Shown in pieces: positions 1 through 8,424 of a DNA stretch of 46,699 nucleotides. The stretch is from an uncultured Clostridia bacterium. Lineage in GTDB: Bacteria; Bacillota; Clostridia; Oscillospirales; CAG-272. The notes below the pieces were generated by a model. It worked only from the letters and a program-made list of their open reading frames with translations. It did no database searches and was not told where the DNA came from. The stretch covers positions 1-46,699 of the forward strand of contig CANQPT010000012.1 of the NCBI GenBank assembly GCA_947625805.1, read 5' to 3'. Position numbers and translations under genes: made by a program. Position 1 is the stretch's first letter. Each line of letters opens with the position of its first letter.

Positions 1-16
1 CCCTTTTACTGCTTCT

Positions 17-22
17 ATTATA
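17..22 (-). promoter_or_regulatory. possible promoter of a gene left of the window
   Basis: The minus strand reads TATAAT here, with a poor TTGTTT-like -35 sixteen bases upstream. It would fire leftward, off the window edge. The -35 falls on the T-run of the neighbouring terminator hairpin, so the match may be fortuitous. Confidence 0.25.
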
Positions 23-35
23 CCACTTTTTACCT

Positions 36-68
36 AAAAAACAAAGCCCTTTTCAGGACTTTGTCTTC
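36..68 (-). terminator. intrinsic terminator, copy 1 of a 33-bp repeat
   Basis: On the minus strand a hairpin (ACAAAGTCC / GGGCTTTGT) is followed by six Ts. The same 33 bases occur exactly, in the opposite orientation, at 24511-24543, where they end the mltG operon. No convincing minus-strand protein gene lies just upstream of this copy, which supports a small minus-strand transcript between about 236 and 36. Confidence 0.6.
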
Positions 69-79
69 AGGCTGAGCAG

Positions 80-103
80 ACCCGGAAACGGGTTTCTTTT
101 TTT
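80..103 (+). terminator. intrinsic terminator on the plus strand
   Basis: ACCCG-GAAA-CGGGT stem-loop followed by TTCTTTTTTT on the plus strand. It would stop read-through entering from the left before the gpmI promoter. Confidence 0.6.
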
Positions 104-242
104 GCCCTCGCGCGTCTTGCTCACAGGCGGCCGATAGAGCCCCAACCCTTGCTATCCTCCCAAGGGAAAAGGGTATGCGGGGAAGGCAAGCGTTGATTTT
201 CCCATACATGGAATCTCCTGTCACGACAAGGCGAAAAATGTA

Positions 243-271
243 AGAATATGCGCAAAAAAAACGCCCGTCAA
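243..271 (-). promoter_or_regulatory. promoter for the minus-strand small transcript
   Basis: Minus strand: TTGACG (271-266), 17-base spacer, TATTCT (248-243). It is divergent from the gpmI promoter 27 bp away. Confidence 0.45.
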
Positions 272-297
272 TGCCCTTGCGCGGCCGCGTCCGGCGC

Positions 298-326
298 TTG
301 CTTTTTGCGGAAAAGTATGGTATAAT
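298..326 (+). promoter_or_regulatory. gpmI promoter
   Basis: TTGCTT (298-303), 17-base spacer, perfect TATAAT (321-326). Transcription would start near 333, giving a leader of about 33 nt that contains the gpmI ribosome site. Confidence 0.75.
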
Positions 327-365
327 GCTATGAAAAAATACAACCAAACAACAGGAGAGATACAA

Positions 366-2015
366 ATGAGCAAAACACTCAAAAAACTGCCCTCTTTTGA
401 GGGTGTGGAAGGGCCGGTAGTCACCATCGTCATGGACGGCGTGGGACTGGCCGCGCCCACGGAGGGCAATGCCGTGGCACAGGCGTACACGCCCACCCTT
501 GATATGCTGATGGCGCACTACCCCTGCTTACAACTCAAAGCGCACGGTACGGCGGTAGGTCTGCCCAGCGACGACGATATGGGAAACTCCGAGGTCGGCC
601 ACAACGCGCTGGGCGCCGGACAGGTGTTCAGCCAGGGCGCAAAACTGGTGTCCGAGTCGATTGAGTCGGGCAAGATGTTTGCAAGCGAGGCTTGGCGTGA
701 ACTCGTGGATAACTGCAAGAAAAACGCTTCCGCCATGCATTTCATCGGGCTTTTTTCAGACGGAAACGTGCACAGCCACATGGACCACCTGAAAGCCATG
801 CTTTGCCGCGCCAAAGCCGACGGCGTGAGGCGTGCCAGAGTACATATTCTCTTAGACGGACGCGACGTGGGAGAAACCTCGGCGCTCGACTATCTGATCC
901 CGTTTGAAGCGTTTCTGGACGGGTTGCGGGATGCGGATTTTGACGTGATGATCGCCTCCGGCGGCGGCAGAATGCAGATCACCATGGACCGCTATCAGGC
1001 CAACTGGCCGATGGTCGAGCGTGGCTGGAAGACCCATGTGTTAGGCGATGCAAGGCAGTTTGCCTGCGCAAAAGAGGCCATCGAAACCTATCGTGCCGAG
1101 TACGGCGTGATCGACCAGGATCTTCCGGCGTTTGTCATTGCAAAGGACGGCAAGCCGGTGGGCACGATCGAGGACGGGGACAGCGTGGTTTTCTTCAACT
1201 TCCGGGGCGACCGTGCCATTGAGATCTCTCTTGCCTTTGATTCGGTGAATTTTGAGCATTTCGATCGGGTGCGCTATCCCAAGGTCAAGTATGCGGGTAT
1301 GCTGGAATACGACGGAGATTTGCATATCCCCAACCGGTATCTGGTCAACCCGCCCGAAATCACCGATACACAGAGCGAGTATCTGGTGGGCACAGGCATT
1401 CCGCAGGCGGCGCTTTCCGAGACTCAGAAGTACGGTCACGTGACCTATTTCTGGAACGGAAACAAGAGCGGCAAGTTCTCCGAGGAGTTGGAAACCTACT
1501 GCGAGGTGCCCTCGGACGTAGTGCCTTTTGAACAGCGCCCGTGGATGCAGTGCGCACAGATTACCGATAAACTGATCGAGTTTTTGGAGAGCGGAAACTA
1601 CCGTTATCTGCGGGTCAATTTCCCCAACGGCGACATGGTAGGCCATACCGGCAGTCTGGCCGCTACCCGCTGCTCGATGGAGGCGCTGGATCTGCAGCTT
1701 GCCCGTATTCTGCCGGTCATCGACCGCCTGCACGGGGTCGCTATCATCACCGCCGATCACGGCAACGCCGACGAGATGTACGAGGTAGATAAGAAAGGGG
1801 CGGTCAAGCGTGATGCGGACGGCAGGCCCAAAGCAAAGACCAGCCACACCCTCAACCCGGTTCCATGTATTCTATACGACAATTTCTATCAGGACAAATA
1901 CACCGTGCTCACCGAGGGCAGTTACGGACTTTCCAATGTTGCGGCGACGACGGTCAACCTGTTAGGCTATCAAGCCCCCGAGATGTGGAACGCATCTATG
2001 ATCCGGGTCAAATAA
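366..2015 (+). CDS. gpmI: cofactor-independent phosphoglycerate mutase
   Basis: Interconverts 3- and 2-phosphoglycerate in glycolysis and gluconeogenesis in the cytoplasm, using two manganese ions and a phosphoserine intermediate. The 549-residue product has the N-terminal metal site (Asp24 in VMDGVG), the catalytic serine (Ser75 in GNSEVGH) and the late alkaline-phosphatase-fold metal motif ITADHGNADEM near residue 460. Its length is normal for the family. The start is the ATG at 366, preceded by AGGAGA with good spacing; an in-frame ATG at 330 lies at the predicted transcription start and has no ribosome site. The next gene follows after 12 bp, so the two are probably co-transcribed. Confidence 0.96.
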   Translation: MSKTLKKLPSFEGVEGPVVTIVMDGVGLAAPTEGNAVAQAYTPTLDMLMAHYPCLQLKAHGTAVGLPSDDDMGNSEVGHNALGAGQVFSQGAKLVSESIESGKMFASEAWRELVDNCKKNASAMHFIGLFSDGNVHSHMDHLKAMLCRAKADGVRRARVHILLDGRDVGETSALDYLIPFEAFLDGLRDADFDVMIASGGGRMQITMDRYQANWPMVERGWKTHVLGDARQFACAKEAIETYRAEYGVIDQDLPAFVIAKDGKPVGTIEDGDSVVFFNFRGDRAIEISLAFDSVNFEHFDRVRYPKVKYAGMLEYDGDLHIPNRYLVNPPEITDTQSEYLVGTGIPQAALSETQKYGHVTYFWNGNKSGKFSEELETYCEVPSDVVPFEQRPWMQCAQITDKLIEFLESGNYRYLRVNFPNGDMVGHTGSLAATRCSMEALDLQLARILPVIDRLHGVAIITADHGNADEMYEVDKKGAVKRDADGRPKAKTSHTLNPVPCILYDNFYQDKYTVLTEGSYGLSNVAATTVNLLGYQAPEMWNASMIRVK

Positions 2016-2027
2016 AGGAAAAACGGT

Positions 2028-3908
2028 ATGATCTTAACCATTCAAAACGGAAAACCCGCCCTTGTGGGCAAGGACGGACAAGTCGTTCTTCATTCCATGT
2101 ACACCGGCACTCGCTATTGGGGAACCATGTACAATCTTCTGAAGGACTACCGTGATCGGAACTGGACGGTGCGTGAGAGTGAGCCATTTGATACCGATAA
2201 GGATTTCTCGGTGTTGGGTGAATCCATCCGGTATTATATCGCCGAGTGCGAAAACAGCACGCTGTATGCGGCTTTGGGCGAGCGCGACGCGCTGATACGC
2301 ACTGAAACCCGCAACACCGACGGGCAAAAAGATCCGGTCCATATCATCACACTGGGCGGTATGTATGCCCGGCGGATCGAGCGGGTGCTGTGCAACGGAT
2401 TTGGCCGGTATAACGGCGTGCGTTTGTTTGACATGAATTCTCCTTCCAACGTCCGGATCTTTGCCGAAAACGACTATTGCGAGAGCGCGGTACACCTGCC
2501 GGCCGTCGACCGGGCGGGGCAGGCTGTCAATTTCGGCTTTGTCAGTTTTGAGCGGCATTTCGGCGGCGTGTTTGCCTGCGAGGGCGGCACGGTGGAGTGG
2601 CAGCAACACAACGATCAGAAGAAGCTGGAGGCAGACGAGGTCTTTTCCTCCGACTGGATGATGCTGTCTTTCTATGACGATATGGTGGAGGAGTTGCCCA
2701 ACTACGGCCGTGCCATCCACGACTTCAACCGCAAGGCGGACGTGCATACCGAAGTGCCCAGCGGCTTCAGTTCATGGTACTACTACATGGGCGCCATCAA
2801 CGAGCGCATGGTCTTTGAAAACCTCGCAAAATGCGACGAGATCCGCGATCAGGTGCCGCTCAAGGTCTTTCAGATCGACGCCGGTTGGGAAAAGGGCAAG
2901 TATGAGACCAATACGGAGCGATTCCCCAAAGGAATGAAATACTATGCCGATCTGATCCGCGAGCACGGCATGACCCCGGGTATCTGGCTGGCTCCCTTTG
3001 ATTTTCATAAGGAAAGCCCGATAGTGAAAGATCACCCGGACTGGTTTGTGAGGAATACCGAGGGGCAGCCGGTCACGGCCCGCGACTGCTATATGCTGGA
3101 CGTGTTCCACCCGGGGGCGGAGCAGTATGTGCGGGATCTGTATCACAGACTGACCTACGATTGGGGCTATCGCTATCTTAAGATCGACATTGTCAGCGAT
3201 TTCCTTACCGTAGGGACCTACCATGACCCGTCGGCGGATTCCCTGCAAAACCTGCGGAAGTATTTCCGCCTGGTGCGGGAGTCGGTCCATCCGGATACAT
3301 ACATTCTTGCCTGTACCTGTCCGCTTTTGGAGGTGGCCGAGTATGTGGACGGAATGCGGGTGGCCGTAGACATCTTCGAGCGCTGGGAATCCCTGCTCAA
3401 GGAGTTCAACCGCATCTTCAAGCGTTACTATCTCAACGGAACGGTCTATATCTCCGACCCCGATTGCCTGATGATCCGCAAGGCGGAAAACGAGGACGAC
3501 GACTGCCGAAGATTCTGCAGCCGCAACGACGACGAGATCCACACCTTCCTGGTCGCCATGTACGCGGCGGGCGGGGCAATGCTGATTTCGGACAAACTGC
3601 CGCTCATGAATGACAAGCAGATTGAGATGTATTCCCGCCTGTTCCCGGTCGGCGGCAGAGTCGGCAAGCCGCTCGACCTGATGGAATCTTTCGTGCCGGG
3701 CATTCTCGATCTGGGGACCGAGGACGGCGTGCGCCGGGTGGCGCTGATCAACTGGGGCGAGCGGGAGCGCACTTTCCGCGTGGATTTGGACGGGGCCTAC
3801 ACTGCAATCGAGCACTTCACCGACGAGCAACTGGGAAAGCACGAAGGAACGTACGAGGTTACGCTTGCGCCTCACTGTTCACAGCTTGTGGTATTTGAGA
3901 AGCAATGA
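2028..3908 (+). CDS. GH36-like alpha-galactosidase
   Basis: Glycoside hydrolase of the melibiase (GH36/clan GH-D) type, expected to release terminal alpha-galactose from raffinose-type sugars by a retaining mechanism. The 626-residue protein has an N-terminal beta-rich region and a TIM barrel with FQIDAGW (Asp about 283), GIWLAPF, and YLKIDIVSD, whose Asp387 is the expected nucleophile; a C-terminal beta domain follows. There is no signal peptide, so it acts inside the cell on imported oligosaccharide. It is somewhat shorter than typical GH36 enzymes (about 700 residues), and the usual KWD nucleophile motif is KID here, so substrate specificity is uncertain. Ribosome site AAAGGA; it follows gpmI by 12 bp. 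Confidence 0.82.
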   Translation: MILTIQNGKPALVGKDGQVVLHSMYTGTRYWGTMYNLLKDYRDRNWTVRESEPFDTDKDFSVLGESIRYYIAECENSTLYAALGERDALIRTETRNTDGQKDPVHIITLGGMYARRIERVLCNGFGRYNGVRLFDMNSPSNVRIFAENDYCESAVHLPAVDRAGQAVNFGFVSFERHFGGVFACEGGTVEWQQHNDQKKLEADEVFSSDWMMLSFYDDMVEELPNYGRAIHDFNRKADVHTEVPSGFSSWYYYMGAINERMVFENLAKCDEIRDQVPLKVFQIDAGWEKGKYETNTERFPKGMKYYADLIREHGMTPGIWLAPFDFHKESPIVKDHPDWFVRNTEGQPVTARDCYMLDVFHPGAEQYVRDLYHRLTYDWGYRYLKIDIVSDFLTVGTYHDPSADSLQNLRKYFRLVRESVHPDTYILACTCPLLEVAEYVDGMRVAVDIFERWESLLKEFNRIFKRYYLNGTVYISDPDCLMIRKAENEDDDCRRFCSRNDDEIHTFLVAMYAAGGAMLISDKLPLMNDKQIEMYSRLFPVGGRVGKPLDLMESFVPGILDLGTEDGVRRVALINWGERERTFRVDLDGAYTAIEHFTDEQLGKHEGTYEVTLAPHCSQLVVFEKQ

Positions 3909-4027
3909 ACGCTCAAGGGCGGTACGACTGGACCGTAGCGACCCTGTTTTGACTACCGCACAGCGGAAACCTGCAAAAAATCCTTCGGCGCTTGCCGCAG
4001 GAAAAAGCACTGACTGCAAATACAAAA

Positions 4028-4053
4028 CAGGGAGGGCCTTGGGGTCCTCCCTG
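4028..4053. terminator. bidirectional terminator between GH36 and the YKDS-repeat gene
   Basis: CAGGGAGG / CCTCCCTG stem with a 10-base loop. The minus-strand side is followed by TTTTGTATTT, giving the better terminator for the minus-strand gene; the plus-strand side has only a weak T-run. The rest of the 3909-4067 gap shows nothing else. Confidence 0.6.
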
Positions 4054-4067
4054 ATTTAATCGTTCCG

Positions 4068-5430
4068 TCAACCTTCCGCTCGGATCTTTTCGACCCAGGA
4101 CGGGCTGTCCTTGTAGTCGCCCAGTTCCTCAAAGACGGCAAGAGCGTCTGCCAGTTTGCCGTCATAGTAGTCGAACAGCGCCTGTTCGTACCTTGCGGCG
4201 CGGTATTCCTCGGTCACCTGCGCCAGCTGCTCGGCGCTGTCGGAATAACTGCCCAGATCGGCAAACAGCGCGATGGCCGTGGAATAGTCTCCTCTGCGAT
4301 AGGCGGCGACCGCCAACTCATAGTTGCATTTGGACACCCGCTCGGTACTGTCAAGGAAGTTCCCGCAAGCGGAAAAGCCCTGCAATGCCGCACTGTATTC
4401 CCCCGCCAGCAGTTTTACCATCGCTCCGGCATAACTTGCGTATTGGACGCTTTCCCGATAACTGCCGAGAGCGGCAAAGGCCGGTCTGCGCCCCTGCAAA
4501 ATCGTCCCACTCGAACAGTTTGAGCGCGTCCTGATAACTTTGTTCGAGCGCGTCCTGTCGGGCGCCTGCTTCAAGTGAAGCAACCCTGTCCGCCGCGTCC
4601 CGGTAGTCGCCCAGCGAGGCAAACAGTTCTTTTGCCCGCGCGGTGTTCCCGCCCGCCAGCGCCTGTTCGGCGGCGGCATAGGTCGCTTGCTTGCCTGCGG
4701 TTACTGCCATTTGTGCGCTGTCTTTGTAATCGCCTAATGCCGCAAAGGCAGTCTGCGCGGCGGCAAAATCTCCTTGTGCGTACAACTCGGACGCCCGTTG
4801 ATAGGCGTTTTCCTGTTCGGTGTTCCCGTTTTGGCGGGAACGCGCGGTCTGTGCGCGCAGCGGGCTGTCCAAGAAGTCGCCCAATGCGCTGAAACCGTCG
4901 GCCGCCTCATCATAGCGCCCGGCGTCCGAAGCAAAAAGCGCGTCAATATACGCGGTATAACTTGCGCTGTCCTTGTAGGAGCCAAGCGCCGCAAAACTCT
5001 TGTGTGCAGAGATATAATTGCTCGCTTCAAAATCGGCACAGGCCTGTTTGTAGCGGCCTGCCGGACCAAGTACGGCAACCCAGATCGAAAGGGCGATCCC
5101 GCCCGCCAGCGCCAGCGCACAGATCGGGACGGCCTTGCGGATCATCTGCGCACGCTTGCGTTTGCGCATGACCTCGGCGCGGATGCGGCGGTGTCCCTGA
5201 GACTGGAAAGCGGACAGGTCAGCGTATTTGCCGCGGTTGATGGCGTCGGCTCTGCCGTCGGAATGATACATCCGATCGTCCTGCGCCATTTTCGCACGCA
5301 TCCGATCGTCGAGCATTTCCTCGTAATGCTCGTCGAACGCGCTCCGCTCCCACGCGTCTCTGCGCTGTGCAGACTGCCCGTTCGCGGGCGGTTTTCTCTT
5401 CTGTCGATCGCTTCCGTTCATTTTGTTCAT
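4068..5430 (-). pseudogene. membrane-anchored YKDS-repeat protein, frameshifted
   Basis: Encodes a basic cytoplasmic N-terminus (about 90 residues), one membrane helix (AVPICALALAGGIALSIWVA) and then eight TPR-like repeats ending in a signature such as FAALGDYKDSA (variants GSYKDS, GDFLDS, GDYRDA, GSYRES, GNFLDS, GSYSDS). A one-base insertion in GGCCGG at 4479-4484 splits it; removing one base restores a continuous frame of about 453 residues and an intact fifth repeat. It may therefore be a sequencing error, phase variation or a recent pseudogene. Such helical repeats normally hold protein partners; no enzyme domain is seen. The start is uncertain: ATG at 5430 or 5421, or TTG at 5502; none has a strong ribosome site. 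Confidence 0.75.
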
Positions 5431-5532
5431 TTTGTTTGCTGTCACAACTCCATAGTTTTCCTGTATGATATCCGATTTTTCCTTGATAGGAAAGGGATTC
5501 AAACAATTCAGAAGAATTTACAAATGAACAGA

Positions 5533-5557
5533 AACCGAGTCACGCCGTGACCCGGTT
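5533..5557. terminator. rny terminator
   Basis: Inverted repeat AACCGAGTCAC / GTGACCCGGTT just after the rny stop codon. Both sides carry T-rich flanks, so it could work in both directions. Confidence 0.6.
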
Positions 5558-5571
5558 TTGTTCCGTTGGAT

Positions 5572-7128
5572 TTACTTGGCAAAATCAATGGCACGGCTCT
5601 CCCTAATGACGTGAATCTTGATCTGTCCGGGATATTTGAGTTCGTCCTCGATCCGCTTGCCGATATCGTGCGCCAAAATGACCATGCGGTCATCGGAAAC
5701 TTGCTCGGGCTTGACCATGATCCGCACCTCGCGTCCGGCCTGAATGGCAAAGGATTTCTCCACGCCCTCAAAGCTGTTGGCAATCTCCTCCAACTTTTGC
5801 AGACGCTTGATGTAGTTTTCCACGTTCTCTCTGCGAGCGCCCGGCCGCGCTGCGGAAATGGCGTCGGCCGCTTGTACGATCTGTGCGATCAAGGTCTTGG
5901 CCTCCACGTCGCCGTGATGCGCCTCGATGGCGTGGATTATGTCCTTGCTTTCCTTATATTTCTTGGCAAGGTCCACACCGATCTGCACATGGCTGCCCTC
6001 AACCTCCTGAGTCAGAGCCTTACCGATATCGTGCAAGAGGCCCGCGCGCTTGGCGACCGTCGCGTCCACGCCCAGTTCTTCGGCCAGCATGGCGGAGATG
6101 AACGCTACCTCGATCGAGTGATCCAGCACGTTCTGTCCGTAACTGGTGCGGTACTTAAGTCGGCCGAGAATACGGACCAGTTCGTGGTTGATGCCGTGGA
6201 CTCCGGTTTCAAAGGTTGCACGTTCGCCGGCCTTTTTGATTGCGTTTTCAACCTCTTTCTGTGCCTTCTCTACGGTTTCTTCAATGCGGGCAGGATGAAT
6301 GCGCCCGTCTGCGATCAGCTTTTCAAGCGAGAGCCTTGCAATCTCTCTGCGTACCGGGTCAAAGCCCGACAGGGTGATGGCTTCGGGTGTATCGTCGATG
6401 ATCAGATCGCATCCGGTCATCTGCTCGATGGTGCGGATATTGCGGCCCTCGCGGCCGATGATCCGCCCCTTCATATCGTCGTTGGGCAGCGGCACCACCG
6501 AAACGGTGGCCTCGGACACATGGTCGGCCGCGCACCGCTGGATGGCGGTGGCGATCATCTCACGGGCCAGCTGATCGGAATCCTCCTTGAGCTGCCGCTC
6601 GATCTCCGAAATGCGCACGGCACTCTCGTGCTCGAGATCCTCGTTGATGCGGTCAAGCAGTTCCTGCTTGGCCTGCTCTGCGGTCAGGCCGCTGATCTGC
6701 TCGAGTTTGGTAAGTTCCTCAGCATACAACTCGTCCAACTTTTGCTGAGATTCCTCTGTGCGGCGTACCTTGGCCGTCAGTGCCTCCTCTTTTTTCTCAA
6801 ATGCCTCGTACTTATGTTCGATCGCCTCTTCCCGCTGAGCGGCGCGCTTTTCAATACGGGAAACCTCGTTTCTGCGCTCCTTGAGTTCGCGGTCAGCCTC
6901 GCTGCGGGCACGGATGATCTCCTCTTTTGCTTCCAGCAAAGCCTCTTTTTTGCGATTCTCGGCGATCTTCTGTCCGTCTGCGATAATGCTCTTGGCCTTT
7001 TCCTCGGCAGAGCCGATCTCGGCCTCCGCGACCCGCTTCCGGTATGCGATACCGCCGATAAAACCCACGATCAACGCATCGGCAAAACAGGCAACGCCTG
7101 TGATGATCATTACTACGAAATCAGGCAT
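5572..7128 (-). CDS. rny: ribonuclease Y
   Basis: Membrane-anchored endoribonuclease that starts mRNA decay in Firmicutes. The 518-residue protein has an N-terminal membrane helix (residues about 3-25), a long coiled coil rich in Glu/Lys/Arg (about 30-200), a KH RNA-binding domain around [15 protein letters not shown], and a metal-dependent HD domain with LLHDIGKAL near residue 350. Length and domain order match the family exactly. The ATG at 7128 has a near-perfect ribosome site (AAGGAGGTG). A consensus promoter lies about 95 nt upstream and the 5' leader contains a GC-rich hairpin. Gene order relative to the YKDS gene does not suggest a functional link. Confidence 0.96.
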   Translation of the reverse strand: MPDFVVMIITGVACFADALIVGFIGGIAYRKRVAEAEIGSAEEKAKSIIADGQKIAENRKKEALLEAKEEIIRARSEADRELKERRNEVSRIEKRAAQREEAIEHKYEAFEKKEEALTAKVRRTEESQQKLDELYAEELTKLEQISGLTAEQAKQELLDRINEDLEHESAVRISEIERQLKEDSDQLAREMIATAIQRCAADHVSEATVSVVPLPNDDMKGRIIGREGRNIRTIEQMTGCDLIIDDTPEAITLSGFDPVRREIARLSLEKLIADGRIHPARIEETVEKAQKEVENAIKKAGERATFETGVHGINHELVRILGRLKYRTSYGQNVLDHSIEVAFISAMLAEELGVDATVAKRAGLLHDIGKALTQEVEGSHVQIGVDLAKKYKESKDIIHAIEAHHGDVEAKTLIAQIVQAADAISAARPGARRENVENYIKRLQKLEEIANSFEGVEKSFAIQAGREVRIMVKPEQVSDDRMVILAHDIGKRIEDELKYPGQIKIHVIRESRAIDFAK

Positions 7129-7187
7129 ATTGCACCTCCTTATTCAATTGTTTTATTCTAAAGTGAAGGGTATCTCTTATGCGCAGC

Positions 7188-7205
7188 CGCGGCCGGGTGG
7201 CCGCG
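7188..7205 (-). promoter_or_regulatory. GC-rich hairpin in the rny leader
   Basis: CGCGGCC-loop-GGCCGCG, seven perfect G/C pairs, lies about 20-35 nt inside the predicted 5' leader of rny. There is no T-run, so it is not a terminator. It may stabilise the transcript or block cleavage; this is inference. Confidence 0.45.
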
Positions 7206-7229
7206 CAACGGTTATACTCATACATATTA

Positions 7230-7258
7230 ATTATACTGCTTTTTCTTCATTTTGTCAA
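7230..7258 (-). promoter_or_regulatory. consensus promoter of rny
   Basis: Minus strand TTGACA (7258-7253), 17-base spacer, TATAAT (7235-7230): a full consensus match. Predicted start near 7223 gives a leader of about 95 nt. Confidence 0.85.
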
Positions 7259-7395
7259 GGCGGCGATTGACTTTTTAGAACCGAGGACGCGCCCGGCAGC
7301 AAGAGTCGCCACTGCATCCGCTGTGAGCAGAAGACCGACGTTACCGAGATCCCGCAAGTTACGGTGTTGCGGAAAAGAGATAGAATTTATTTGGA

Positions 7396-7443
7396 TCAGG
7401 GGGATTTTTGAAAAAATCCCCCTGAAACCCCAAAAACTTTGAA
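7396..7443. repeat. hairpin + AAAACTTT repeat, half-site A
   Basis: Hairpin TCAGGGGGATTTT / AAAATCCCCCTGA followed by the tail ACCCCAAAAACTTTG. It forms an inverted pair with 7522-7578 across a 78-bp AT-rich spacer. The 7260-7395 stretch beside it, upstream of the rny promoter, shows nothing recognisable. Confidence 0.65.
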
Positions 7444-7521
7444 AAAACATGGCCGGGCTGTCCCTATCTTCGCACACCATGACCTGTTTCTTGAAAATTT
7501 TTCTACAAGCAAAAAAATTTA

Positions 7522-7578
7522 TTTCAAAGTTTTCGGGAGGAGTTTGAGGGACCTCTTTTTCAAAAGAGGTCCCTCAAA
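7522..7578. repeat. hairpin + AAAACTTT repeat, half-site B; GDPD terminator
   Basis: CAAAGTTTTCGGGAGG followed by the hairpin TTTGAGGGACCTCTTTT / AAAAGAGGTCCCTCAAA. It mirrors half-site A and directly follows the GDPD stop codon, so it also serves as that gene's terminator on the minus strand. Confidence 0.65.
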
Positions 7579-7581
7579 AAT

Positions 7582-8349
7582 TCAATTCAAAAACGAAAGA
7601 TTGTCCGCCGTGATGCCGTCTACGCCGAGGTTACGCATTCGCGCAAAGCCGTCGCCGCCGGCCACAGTCCAGCAATAGACCCGCCGGCCCTGCTCGTGCA
7701 GGGCGGCAACCGTGTTCGCCCCCAGAAGGCTGCATTCCGCGTCCAGCGCGATTCCATGCGGCAGATCCAGCGCCAACAGTTCGGGCGGGGTCTTTCCCTC
7801 CACGAGCAGCGCACAGTCGATGCCTTTACCGTGCAAATAAACCACCGTGTCTTTGGAAAAACTGATGACGGTGACCGTTTGCTTAGCACCCAGACGCTCG
7901 AGTTCGGCATACAGCGCGTCCGCCGCCTGCCTGCCGACGCTTTTGAGTTCGGCAAAAATATGCGTACCGGCCAGAGCCTCGATCACTTCGGAAAACTCCG
8001 GAATATGCTCTGTTCGCGCCTGCGGAAAGGCCGAACGGAAGCCCGTGCCGGGTCGCAGTGACCGCAACTCGTTCATCGTGCTGTCCTCCACCCGCAAGTC
8101 TTGGCTCCACGCCCGCCCGGTGGTATCGTCGTGCACGACGGCCAACCGCCCGTCGGCGGTCAGATGCAGATCGCACTCGACGGCGTCCGCACCCTGAGCT
8201 TTTGCGATCAAAAACGACGCAAGCGTATTTTCCGGGGCAAAATCCGGCGCGCCGCGGTGGGCGATGGCCATGGGAGCCGCGTCTGTCGTTGCCGCGGGAA
8301 TGCTGTTCATACAAAAAATCGCAGCAAACATCAAAGATACTATTTTCAT
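7582..8349 (-). CDS. secreted glycerophosphodiester phosphodiesterase
   Basis: Hydrolyses glycerophosphodiesters (deacylated phospholipid or teichoic-acid fragments) to glycerol-3-phosphate and an alcohol. The 255-residue protein has a signal peptide (MKIVSLMFAAIFCMNSIPAA), then the GDPD TIM barrel with HRG (His31-Arg32), PENT, ECDLHLTADG (Glu58, Asp60) and VVHDD (His73), which are the expected metal and catalytic residues. The start at 8349 is chosen because GGTGAG sits six bases upstream and the signal peptide begins there; an earlier in-frame start at 8394 would add a non-signal extension. It is a single gene, followed by a hairpin terminator. Substrate is not determined. Confidence 0.9.
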   Translation of the reverse strand: MKIVSLMFAAIFCMNSIPAATTDAAPMAIAHRGAPDFAPENTLASFLIAKAQGADAVECDLHLTADGRLAVVHDDTTGRAWSQDLRVEDSTMNELRSLRPGTGFRSAFPQARTEHIPEFSEVIEALAGTHIFAELKSVGRQAADALYAELERLGAKQTVTVISFSKDTVVYLHGKGIDCALLVEGKTPPELLALDLPHGIALDAECSLLGANTVAALHEQGRRVYCWTVAGGDGFARMRNLGVDGITADNLSFLN

Positions 8350-8373
8350 AAACTCACCCGCATTTATTGTATG

Positions 8374-8424
8374 AAAAAAGGACTCACAAAACACAAATCA
8401 AAAATTTGCAATTTTGTCAGTCCT
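8374..8424 (-). terminator. terminator of the tagA-glnA-ANTAR operon
   Basis: Minus strand: AGGACT...AGTCC stem extended by imperfect A/T pairs, followed by TTTTTT. The left arm overlaps the last codons of the ANTAR gene, and the T-run ends just before GDPD's start region. Confidence 0.65.

Larger units (their letters stand above)
36..236 (-). ncRNA. candidate small RNA or tiny gene, about 200 nt
   Basis: A minus-strand promoter (TTGACG, 17-base spacer, TATTCT, at 271-243) and a minus-strand terminator (68-36) bracket about 200 nt with no known protein. Inside, AGGAG (219-215) precedes an ATG at 209 that opens a 59-codon frame ending at 30. The stop codon lies beyond the terminator T-run, so a terminated mRNA would lack it; this argues for a structured RNA rather than an mRNA. 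Complementary pieces (CTTGC near 190 with GCAAG near 150) could form an internal stem. No known RNA family signature (6S, SRP, RNase P, tmRNA) was recognised. The whole call is inference from signals. Confidence 0.35.

Noticed and set aside
1-75. plus-strand frame open from the window edge, ending in NKALFRTLSSG
   Set aside because: Its last codons are the 33-bp terminator repeat; only 24 codons are visible and no other coding sign exists, so it was not listed as a gene.
2772-3875. 367-codon minus-strand frame
   Set aside because: Antisense shadow of the GH36 gene without a ribosome site.
5566-7161. 531-codon open frame on the plus strand
   Set aside because: Exact antisense of rny; no ribosome site, composition mirrors the rny coding frame.
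7247-7480. 77-codon minus-strand frame between rny and GDPD
   Set aside because: Spans a hairpin repeat and the rny promoter; no conserved features.
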